Part shown: positions 1-5,624 of the stretch, piece by piece
How positions within the stretch are numbered: position 1 is the stretch's first letter
Layout of the letters: the number at the start of each line of letters is the position of its first letter
Assembly: GCA_031273385.1 (NCBI GenBank)
Contig: JAISRY010000045.1
Span: 1 to 11,043, forward strand
Direction of reading: 5' to 3'
DNA length: 11,043 nt
DNA from: Tannerellaceae bacterium
GTDB lineage: Bacteria; Bacteroidota; Bacteroidia; Bacteroidales; Tannerellaceae
The notes under the pieces: model-generated
The model's database searches: none
What the model saw: the letters and a program-made list of their open reading frames with translations, nothing else
What the model was told of the DNA's origin: nothing
Translations under genes and position numbers: made by a program

Positions 1-2
1 CT

Positions 3-23
3 GTTTCTTAGAAAATAAGAAAC
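3..23. repeat. Short perfect inverted repeat (8-bp stem, 5-nt loop)
   Basis: GTTTCTTA at 3-10 pairs exactly with TAAGAAAC at 16-23 around the loop GAAAA. The stem is AT-rich and is not followed by a clear T run on either strand, so calling it a terminator of the unseen upstream gene would be a guess. It could equally be chance structure in AT-rich DNA. Confidence 0.35.
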
Positions 24-71
24 AAGAATCTTTGTCTATATCAAGGAAATGTCTTAAATTACGCGCGAGGC

Positions 72-91
72 ATATATATATATATATATAT
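72..91. repeat. (AT)10 dinucleotide microsatellite
   Basis: Ten uninterrupted AT units run from 72 to 91. Such a tract is self-complementary and prone to slipped-strand length change. It does not lie in a gene, and the nearest gene start in the window is almost 800 bp away, so any regulatory effect would concern the gene beyond the left edge. Confidence 0.9.
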
Positions 92-320
92 GAGAATCCC
101 GCCCCCAACAGACACCGAAGCGAATGAGAACAGGAATGGATAGTAAATAGATTTTCTTTGCGGTCATCATTTCATGGTTTATGTTCGTCTCTATATATGT
201 AATCGCAAGAAAAGAGAAAAACCCTTAGTCTGCATGCAAAAAAAATGAATATTTTTTTCAAACATACGTTCGATAGGGTGCATTTCAAATTGTCGCATTA
301 TATTTCAAAGACTCTCTTAA

Positions 321-501
321 GCCCGGAGGGCGGAATTTTCATAACCGCAGATCAACGACCTGAGGGAGAATGATGCGCCCCCTCTGCCTGAAGGACTGTG
401 TTATATCTTAAAAGATTGTCCTGCCTTTCAGGCAGTGTTAGTGTGGTTGCCATCTCCCGCAGGTCGTTGACCTGCGGTTATGAAAATCATGCCCTTCGGG
501 C
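321..501. repeat. Composite REP-like inverted repeat, 49-bp arms
   Basis: The 49 bases at 321-369 match the reverse complement of 453-501 at 43 positions by hand count, with no gap. Each arm contains two smaller palindromes with 3-nt loops. In the right arm these are GCCC-TTC-GGGC (491-501) and CCGCAGGTC-GTT-GACCTGCGG, which is a perfect 9-bp stem; the left arm has slightly decayed versions of both. The 83-bp centre contains a third 3-nt-loop hairpin, CTGCCT-TTC-AGGCAG (421-435), and a partial partner at 384-392. Nested palindromes in opposite orientation are the layout of REP/BIME or MITE-like elements. No transposase is present here. Mobility and family membership are inferred. Confidence 0.75.
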
Positions 502-530
502 ATCTCTTGTTTGGGATTACCATATATCAG

Positions 531-546
531 GCTTCGACAGGCTCAG
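531..546. repeat. Dispersed-repeat-like motif GCTTCGACAGGCTCAG
   Basis: The motif resembles a short sequence (CTGAGCCTGTCGAAG on the other strand) that I recall as a common dispersed intergenic repeat in many bacterial genomes. It sits between the composite inverted repeat and the 28-bp palindrome. Only one copy is visible in this window, so the call rests on recognition alone. Confidence 0.35.
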
Positions 547-565
547 TCACCGCGGTATGTCTATG

Positions 566-593
566 GTAGAGACGCAAAATTTTGCGTCTCTAC
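566..593. repeat. Perfect 28-bp palindrome
   Basis: GTAGAGACGCAAAA (566-579) is followed immediately by its exact reverse complement (580-593), giving a 14-bp perfect stem with no spacer. GTAGAGACG-type palindromes occur as dispersed intergenic repeats in several bacterial phyla, as far as I recall. The element lies in non-coding DNA next to other repeats, which fits a REP-like unit better than a protein operator. It is not followed by the T run expected of an intrinsic terminator. Confidence 0.85.
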
Positions 594-658
594 ACGCACA
601 CCCTCCCTCTTCCTATAAAACGTCATGTCGAGTGTCCAATAAAGAGGAGGCGCTTTAC

Positions 659-737
659 GTTCACCTATGTTCACCTTAGCTTCACCGCATGTGGGTATCA
701 GTCAGTGTGTTGCGCGGGAGGTGAAGCTGTGAAGCTA
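659..737. repeat. TTCACC direct repeats with inverted GGTGAAGC copies
   Basis: Three copies of (G/C)TTCACC lie at 659-665, 669-675 and 680-686, spaced 10 and 11 bp apart. About 33 bp further on, GGTGAAGCT (720-728) and GTGAAGCTA (729-737) are the same motif on the opposite strand. AGCTTCACC (678-686) pairs exactly with GGTGAAGCT (720-728). The stretch from here to about 800 is T-rich and contains no credible gene. The arrangement looks like another small repeat element; the approximately helical spacing would also suit a protein-binding site, but I have no support for that. Confidence 0.5.
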
Positions 738-824
738 AAAAAGGGAACTTTATATGGGAGGTTTTTTACTCTTTTTGAGGTGTTTTTTTTGATTTTTTGG
801 GATAGTTGGCGTGCATTTTATTTT

Positions 825-832
825 TATATTTG
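825..832 (+). promoter_or_regulatory. Possible -7 element (TATATTTG) for the AIM24-like gene
   Basis: TATATTTG fits the Bacteroidota primary-sigma -7 consensus TAnnTTTG and would place transcription start about 20-25 nt upstream of the ATG at 862. No good TTTG -33 box is found at the usual 19-21 bp spacing, and the surroundings are so T-rich that a chance match is quite possible. Confidence 0.3.
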
Positions 833-861
833 TCAGGTATATAATAAAAACACTAATCCAA

Positions 862-1173
862 ATGAAAGAGTATTCTATCCATTCCTTTATTCAGGAAACC
901 GCACAAAGTAATGCCGATGGGGGGCTTTACGAACAGGAAAAGCAATACCTGCTGGAATTGAATATCCGGAATCAAACGGTGATGATTAAAAAGGGAGGCA
1001 TGGTCGCGTATGATGGCGACGTGCAACTCGAAGTAGGCGCTACCATGATGAAAGTAAAAGGTACCGGACGCGTTTATGTCGCCGATTATGCCAAAGCACA
1101 CGAAGAAACCATCAGATCCAATGTAAAGATGATGATATGCGTGGACGACTGGGTGATCCGCCCAACCGTATGA
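862..1173 (+). CDS. Short AIM24-family-like protein, probably truncated
   Basis: The 103-residue product begins MKEYSIHSFIQ. Residues about 20-48 (from GLYEQEKQYLLELNI to KKGGMVAYDGDV) resemble the start of AIM24 (TIM24/DUF124) proteins, where a hydrophobic strand leads into a K-x-G-x-MVAY-x-G-D pattern. The segment MMKVKGTGRVYVAD (about 55-68) resembles a later strand pair of the same fold. About 25-30 residues that family members usually have between these blocks appear to be missing, and the protein ends where a typical member of roughly 230-260 residues would continue. I chose ATG 862 because the in-frame GTG at 811 would add a hydrophobic, AT-driven extension unlike the family. The gene stands alone and converges on envC with 26 bp between them. 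It may be a decayed paralogue or a genuine compact protein. The molecular function of AIM24 proteins in bacteria is unclear. Confidence 0.5.
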   Translation: MKEYSIHSFIQETAQSNADGGLYEQEKQYLLELNIRNQTVMIKKGGMVAYDGDVQLEVGATMMKVKGTGRVYVADYAKAHEETIRSNVKMMICVDDWVIRPTV

Positions 1174-1177
1174 TGAT

Positions 1178-1187
1178 CCCCCCCCCC
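1178..1187. repeat. Run of ten C residues
   Basis: An uninterrupted C10 tract begins five bases after the stop codon of the AIM24-like gene, in the 26-bp gap before the convergent end of envC. A homopolymer of this length is liable to slippage and to sequencing error. It lies outside both reading frames, so a length change would not alter either protein. Confidence 0.85.
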
Positions 1188-1199
1188 TCTGAAAAGGGA

Positions 1200-2498
1200 T
1201 TAGTTATCCAGCCAAAGCAGGGGGTTCAGCTTGTCTTTTTCTTTTCTTAACTGGAAGTTGAGAATGGTGGAGTTGTCGTTTTCCGTATCGGTAAAGATCT
1301 TTCCGATCGACTGCCGGGTGGCCACTTTCTCTCCCTGTTGGACGTAGACGCGACTGAGGTTGCTGTATACGGTCAGGTAATTGCCGTGCCGTACGATGAC
1401 GGAGTTGTTATAGCCCGGTATGACAAAGATGCGGGTCACTTCGCCGTTGAATATGGCGCAGGCGTCGGCGCCGGCTGTGGTTTGGATATCTATGCCGCTG
1501 TTGTCGATGCGGACGTAGGGCAGTTCGGGATGTTGCTGTTCGCCGAAAGTCCCGACAATCCGGTATTGTCCCGTCACGGGCATGGGCAGACGCCCGCGGT
1601 TGTTCACAAAATTGGTCGATAATGTTTTCTCCGCTTTCGTCATGGCATAGCCTCCCTGCGTATCGGCGACACGTTCGCCGGTGGATGGTTCGGGCGCTTT
1701 CTTGCCTTCGGCTGCCGCCTTTTCCCGTTCGCGCCGTTCGCGTTCACGGGCGGAGCGTGCTTCCGTTTCGGCGTGTGCAATCTCTTCCGCGATCTGTTTC
1801 TCAATCTGACGGTTCAGGGCTTCGGCCTGGCGTTGTTTCTTTTTCAGTTCATCCTGGAGTTGTTTCTGTCTCTGGTTCAGTTGCTGCACCTCCCGCCTCT
1901 GGGTGGCTTCGGCCTGTTCCAGCTTTTCTTGCTCCGCTTCGCTGATCCTCACTAAATGTTGTTGTTCGGCGCGTGCTTTTTCCAGCTCCTGACGTTTGAG
2001 GTAGACATCTTTCTGTTTGTTGATGATCTCTCCGGCCTGTTTTTTCTGCCAGCCGGCATATTCGCGCAAATAGCGCATCCGGCGGAGCGACTGTGAAAAG
2101 TTATCGGCGGAGAGGATGAAGAGGAGTTTATCCTGCGACGTATGGCGCCGGTGGATACGCCGTACCGACTTCCCGTAGTTGTCGCGCTTGATGTCCAGCT
2201 CTTTTTCCAAAGAGACCAGTTCGACACGTATGGCGGCGATCTCCCTCTCGATGTCGGCCATCTCCTGGTTCAGCGTGTTGATGATGATTTTGCGCTCCCG
2301 GATCTGTTGGGCAAGGAGGTTGAGGCGGTTCAGCGAATGTTGTGCCGACTTCTTCGTCTCGGCCAGCAATTGGTTGGTGACTTCTATTTCAGCGAGGGCG
2401 GCTTTCCGTTGATTCTCCCATTCGCGAATCTTGGCTGACTTCTGTCCGAATACGGTTAGCGCCGATAGCAGCAATATGACAATCGCGGTATACCTCAT
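1200..2498 (-). CDS. envC: EnvC-like murein hydrolase activator with degenerate LytM domain
   Basis: The product is a 432-residue exported protein that probably activates cell-wall amidases during cell separation, as EnvC does in E. coli. Residues 1-18 form a signal peptide ending before Gln19. Residues about 20-265 are highly charged heptad-like sequence, a long coiled coil rich in E, K, R and Q, followed by a charged linker. The C-terminal LytM/M23 fold covers about 310-430. Its zinc ligands are lost: the usual H in HxGxD is Asn333 (NSGID, Asp337 kept), the usual HLH is I412-L413-N414, and the YxHL histidine is Asn380. This pattern marks a non-catalytic activator rather than a peptidase. 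I chose ATG 2498, 7 nt after the upstream stop, because the longer in-frame start at 2552 overlaps the previous gene and puts 18 polar residues before the signal peptide. It is last in the dut operon. The partner amidase is not in the window. Confidence 0.85.
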   Translation of the reverse strand: MRYTAIVILLLSALTVFGQKSAKIREWENQRKAALAEIEVTNQLLAETKKSAQHSLNRLNLLAQQIRERKIIINTLNQEMADIEREIAAIRVELVSLEKELDIKRDNYGKSVRRIHRRHTSQDKLLFILSADNFSQSLRRMRYLREYAGWQKKQAGEIINKQKDVYLKRQELEKARAEQQHLVRISEAEQEKLEQAEATQRREVQQLNQRQKQLQDELKKKQRQAEALNRQIEKQIAEEIAHAETEARSARERERREREKAAAEGKKAPEPSTGERVADTQGGYAMTKAEKTLSTNFVNNRGRLPMPVTGQYRIVGTFGEQQHPELPYVRIDNSGIDIQTTAGADACAIFNGEVTRIFVIPGYNNSVIVRHGNYLTVYSNLSRVYVQQGEKVATRQSIGKIFTDTENDNSTILNFQLRKEKDKLNPLLWLDN

Positions 2499-2505
2499 CT
2501 CCGAA

Positions 2506-3360
2506 TTATTTCTTCTTGTCACTGCCGCCCAGCCCTTTGACCATGTCGGCAAAGGTGATCTGTTTGTATTTGGCAGGGATGGAAAACTCCATATTCACCG
2601 GGACATTGGGCTGTATACGGGAGAAACGCATCCGTATCCCTCCCTCCGGAACGCCGTCCATCAGGAATTGTGCGCTCATCGCCATAGGGAACAGCTGCTC
2701 TTCCGTCGGCCGGAAATCATCGTATGCCCATTGCAGGGCGTACCGTTCGGATTCGTCGGCGATATGCGTGGAGAGGAGCTTCTCCCCGCCGTCGGCCATA
2801 AAGGTATAGCAGAGCTTCATGGCATCTTCGATCCGTATTTTCGCGTGCGACTTCTCCTGTGTGAGTTGGAAGCGGTTGTATTGGCGGGAGGATATCTCCT
2901 GTTCGCCGGGCATAAACAGATGGTTGGTGAACAACGCCTGTAAATTATAGAAGTTGAAAACGAGCGCCACCTGTCCCTTTAGCTCACCATAGCTCTCTAT
3001 GGCATACCGTTTGTTCAACCGGTCGATCACTTTCACGCTATCCGTACTCAGCTCGATGCGGAACAGCTCAATCCCCAGCATGGGCTGTACCGATAGCTGA
3101 AAGGCGCTATCTTTCACCATCTTCAGGTCGACGCGCGAACTCAGCTCTTTCCCCGGAACCGTCAGATCCATATTCAGGCGGGCTGTGAGCGTCCGGTAGC
3201 GGAACGCTTTCTCCTGCATGGCGTCAAAAAACTCGTTATGCGCTTTCGCCCTTTCGGAAACAACGGGAGCGCCGGCCTCTTTTGAGCTTTTACAACCGCC
3301 CGCCGACAATAGGCAGGCGGCCAGTCCGCTCACTGCAACTAATCGAAAGAATTGTTTCAT
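2506..3360 (-). CDS. DUF4292 outer-envelope lipoprotein
   Basis: The product has 284 residues. The N-terminus is a lipoprotein signal: hydrophobic residues 5-20 lead to an AGGC lipobox with Cys23 as the lipidated residue, followed by Lys-Ser-Ser rather than acidic residues. The mature part matches what I know of DUF4292 proteins of Bacteroidota: a predicted beta-rich fold with alternating strands (for example TLTARLNMDLTVPGKELSSR near residues 58-77) and an amphipathic helix, a pattern compared with LolA/LolB lipoprotein-binding domains. A role in lipoprotein or lipid handling at the outer membrane is therefore possible but inferred. Its ATG overlaps the TPR gene stop as ATGA, implying translational coupling, and envC follows after 7 nt. 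The C-terminus ends in a Gly-Ser-Asp-Lys-rich tail. Confidence 0.8.
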   Translation of the reverse strand: MKQFFRLVAVSGLAACLLSAGGCKSSKEAGAPVVSERAKAHNEFFDAMQEKAFRYRTLTARLNMDLTVPGKELSSRVDLKMVKDSAFQLSVQPMLGIELFRIELSTDSVKVIDRLNKRYAIESYGELKGQVALVFNFYNLQALFTNHLFMPGEQEISSRQYNRFQLTQEKSHAKIRIEDAMKLCYTFMADGGEKLLSTHIADESERYALQWAYDDFRPTEEQLFPMAMSAQFLMDGVPEGGIRMRFSRIQPNVPVNMEFSIPAKYKQITFADMVKGLGGSDKKK

Positions 3361-5084
3361 TTTGCCTCCTTGTCTTCTATATATACCTGTTCACTAATCT
3401 TACGGTCAAGCGTTGGGCTTTCCTTGCCCATCTCCCTGGCTTTCTTCCACTGTTCGACAGCCTTTTCTTTTTCCCCGCTCATGTAGAGGATATCGCCATA
3501 GTGGTCGACCAGCTCGACGCTCTTACCCTTATCCTTTTCCAGTGCGCTTTCGATATAAAGCCTGGCCAACGTATAATTTCCCTGCATAAAGAATATCCAG
3601 GCGTAGGTGTCCAGGTAGGTCGGATTGTCGGGCTCCAGTTTGATGGTCTGCGCGCTCATCCGTTCGGCTTTCTTCAGCTCTTTGTTGGAGAGGGAGAGGA
3701 AATAGGCGTAGTTGTTCAGTACGCTGATATTTTTCTCGTTGTATTTCAACGCCTCTTCATACGCTTCAAAGGCTTTCTCTTCCTGGCCTATCTGGTAGCT
3801 GATGTCTCCGATCTGCCCGTAAAAGTCCGATTTCAACGTCGCTTTATCTTCGGGGATCACCCCGATCCCTTCCTTATATATATCCATCGCTTTCTGATAC
3901 TCCTTTTCCTGGTAATAGGCGATCCCCAGGTAGAAATAAAATTCCGGCATATCGGGGAACAGCTCCATGCATTTTCTACAGATACGGATGACTTCCGGCA
4001 TATCCTGCACTTTCAACGAGAGGTTGAGCAGTTGTTGCCACGCCGCCATATTGTCCGGTTCCATTTCGGTGACCAACTGGAACTGGAACCTGGCTTCGTC
4101 GTTTTTATCCTGCGAAACAAGGAGGCTGCCGTACATCAGCTTCAGTTCGGCCTCTTCGGGATGCTGCTCCAGAAGCGTTTCAAACAGCGTATTGGCGCTC
4201 TTCGTCTCTTGCTGGGTCTGTTGCAGGCGGATAAAATAGCGGGAAAGGATGTTTACTTTTGTTTCGACATCCAGCTTGTCGTTGACCAGTGCGTCGCGGA
4301 TCTGGCTTTCCGCCGCCGCTTTGTCGTTCATCGCTTCGTAATAATTGGCCATCGCCACGATGTAATAGGGATTCGACGGGTCGATGGTATAGGCTTTCCG
4401 GTAGGATTCTGAGGCTTTCTCTTTCTCGCCTTTCTCCAGGTGCAAGTCCCCCAGCATAATCAGGTAACGGGCTTCGGTGGGGTATTTGGCCGTCAGCTTT
4501 TCTATTTCGGCGAACGCCTTATCCGGCTGTTCCAGCAGGTTGTAGAGCTTATACTTTTGCATGGAGAGGCCATCGCTCATGCCGATGCTTGACTCCAGGG
4601 CGTCGTAGGCGTCGATGGCCTGCCCGATCTCCCCCTCCTGCGCCAGTGCATCTGCCAGGTAAAAGTTCAGCTCTACCTTTTCGGGATACATCCTGACCAG
4701 CTCTTCATACTCGGCTGCCGCTTCGCCATACATACCGAGGTTCCGGCTGATGGTGGCCAGCGCCATTTTGTAGGTGAAGTTGCCGGGGCTGTATTGCGTC
4801 GCCCGTTTCAGCAGCTCCACCGCCCTGTTCGGCTGTTCGAGCTGGATATAGAACGACGACAGTTCGTACAATACCGGGGCTGCCGTCGAATCCATCGCCA
4901 GGCAATGGAGAAAGAGGTCAAAGGCGGCGTCGTATTTCCCGGCCTGTTTCAGGTTCAACCCCTCATAGAAAAAGTAATCGAACTTCCGCCTGTTCGCCTC
5001 TTCCGCACCGGCGTTCGCGGCGGCGGAAAGGAACAACAGCGTCAGGAGCATACTATATATCGACTGTCTGGACATACCTTTCAT
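3357..5084 (-). CDS. Exported tetratricopeptide-repeat protein
   Basis: The 575-residue product carries a signal peptide (hydrophobic about 9-22, AxA-type site Ala23-Asn-Ala25) and is otherwise almost entirely TPR helices. I count more than ten repeat units by the recurring A-x-x-x-Y/F-x-x-A-L pattern and the closing P at roughly 34-residue intervals, for example around residues 50-85, 120-150, 205-240 and 395-470. TPR arrays bind partner proteins or peptides; no catalytic domain is visible. It probably acts in the periplasm or at the outer membrane as a scaffold. It starts 3 nt after dut and overlaps the DUF4292 gene by 4 nt, so it is in the same transcript. MKGM allows starts at 5084 or 5075; the first is taken because of the close spacing to dut. 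The partner is unknown. Confidence 0.85.
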   Translation of the reverse strand: MKGMSRQSIYSMLLTLLFLSAAANAGAEEANRRKFDYFFYEGLNLKQAGKYDAAFDLFLHCLAMDSTAAPVLYELSSFYIQLEQPNRAVELLKRATQYSPGNFTYKMALATISRNLGMYGEAAAEYEELVRMYPEKVELNFYLADALAQEGEIGQAIDAYDALESSIGMSDGLSMQKYKLYNLLEQPDKAFAEIEKLTAKYPTEARYLIMLGDLHLEKGEKEKASESYRKAYTIDPSNPYYIVAMANYYEAMNDKAAAESQIRDALVNDKLDVETKVNILSRYFIRLQQTQQETKSANTLFETLLEQHPEEAELKLMYGSLLVSQDKNDEARFQFQLVTEMEPDNMAAWQQLLNLSLKVQDMPEVIRICRKCMELFPDMPEFYFYLGIAYYQEKEYQKAMDIYKEGIGVIPEDKATLKSDFYGQIGDISYQIGQEEKAFEAYEEALKYNEKNISVLNNYAYFLSLSNKELKKAERMSAQTIKLEPDNPTYLDTYAWIFFMQGNYTLARLYIESALEKDKGKSVELVDHYGDILYMSGEKEKAVEQWKKAREMGKESPTLDRKISEQVYIEDKEAK

Positions 5085-5087
5085 TCT

Positions 5088-5525
5088 TTAGTGTTTCCCC
5101 GTATGGCCAAATCCTCCGGCTCCGCGTCCGGTATCGTCCAGCTCCTCCACCGGCGTCCATTCCACGCGGCTGTGTGCGGCGACGACCATCTGGCAGATGC
5201 GTTCGCCGTCATGGATCGTAAAGGGTTCGGAAGAGAGGTTGACCAGGATAACGCCGATCTCGCCCCGGTAATCGGCGTCGATCGTCCCGGGCGTATTCAG
5301 GAGTGAGATACCGTGTTTCAGCGCCATCCCGCTACGGGGGCGCATTTGCGCTTCATACCCTTCGGGGAGGGAGATGTATAGCCCGGTGGGGATCAGCTTC
5401 CGTTCCAGCGGCTGTAACTCGACCGGTTCCGCCAGGTTTGCGCGGATATCCATACCCGCCGACAGCGGCGTGGCGTATCCGGGGAGCGGATGGCGGGATT
5501 TATTGACAATTCTTACGTTCATCAT
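5088..5525 (-). CDS. dut: dUTP diphosphatase (dUTPase)
   Basis: The enzyme hydrolyses dUTP to dUMP and pyrophosphate, which supplies dTMP synthesis and keeps uracil out of DNA. It acts as a trimer in the cytoplasm. At 145 residues it has the usual bacterial length, and all five family motifs are present in order: I AGMDIRA (23-29), [12 protein letters not shown] (63-72), [19 protein letters not shown] (77-92, with Asp83 as the expected catalytic base), [11 protein letters not shown] (107-115) and [12 protein letters not shown] (133-143, including the Phe139 that stacks on uracil). Two adjacent ATG codons (5525 and 5522) could start it. It is the first gene of the operon with the TPR, DUF4292 and envC genes, and is divergent from lon across about 100 bp. 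Confidence 0.97.
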   Translation of the reverse strand: MMNVRIVNKSRHPLPGYATPLSAGMDIRANLAEPVELQPLERKLIPTGLYISLPEGYEAQMRPRSGMALKHGISLLNTPGTIDADYRGEIGVILVNLSSEPFTIHDGERICQMVVAAHSRVEWTPVEELDDTGRGAGGFGHTGKH

Positions 5526-5546
5526 ATTCGATTATCTATCAAACGA

Positions 5547-5554
5547 CAAATGTA
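5547..5554 (-). promoter_or_regulatory. Probable -7 element of the dut operon promoter
   Basis: On the minus strand this reads TACATTTG, an exact TAnnTTTG match to the Bacteroidota -7 consensus. It lies 21 bp upstream of the first dut ATG, so the leader would be very short. A clear TTTG -33 box is not seen at the expected distance. Confidence 0.45.
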
Positions 5555-5567
5555 AATAAAAAAACCG

Positions 5568-5575
5568 TAACTTTG
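5568..5575 (+). promoter_or_regulatory. Probable -7 element of the lon promoter
   Basis: TAACTTTG matches TAnnTTTG and is followed by C, as is common at Bacteroidota promoters. It sits 49 bp upstream of the lon ATG, giving a leader of roughly 40 nt. That leader contains the small palindrome GCTA-CGG-TAGC (5601-5611). No clear -33 TTTG is seen. I see no recognisable heat-shock operator such as CIRCE. Confidence 0.5.
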
Positions 5576-5624
5576 CCACGCTTATTGATTTATACCGGAC
5601 GCTACGGTAGCTTAAAAGAAACAG

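Larger units (their letters stand above)
1..320. other. Gene-free AT-rich stretch
   Basis: No reading frame here has plausible length or recognisable protein content. The stretch is AT-rich compared with the coding DNA to the right. It holds a small perfect hairpin (3-23), an (AT)10 run (72-91) and an A8/T7 inverted run around 238-258 that could fold as a weak AT-only stem. The gene to the left lies outside the window, so part of this may be its 3' or 5' flank. I see no RNA gene in it. Confidence 0.6.

Noticed and set aside
398..679. Open frame of 93 codons on the + strand
   Set aside because: It runs through the arms of the inverted repeat and the 28-bp palindrome, has no recognisable protein pattern and overlaps another unsupported frame. 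Its openness is explained by repeat composition.
582..911. Open frame of 109 codons on the + strand
   Set aside because: It crosses the TTCACC repeats and the T-rich tract, giving a low-complexity Phe/Tyr-rich stretch, and overlaps the better-supported AIM24-like gene in another frame.
1174..1199. Intrinsic terminator between the AIM24-like gene and envC
   Set aside because: GATCCC and GGGAT could pair only weakly around the C10 run, and no T run follows on either strand.
2499..2552. Longer start for the EnvC-like gene at 2552
   Set aside because: It would overlap the DUF4292 gene by 47 bp and place a polar 18-residue stretch before an otherwise normal signal peptide.
3282..4412. Long + strand frame of 376 codons opposite the TPR gene
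   Set aside because: It is antisense to a well-supported TPR protein. Its hydrophobic, Phe/Val-rich composition is what the complement of a Glu/Lys-rich gene gives.
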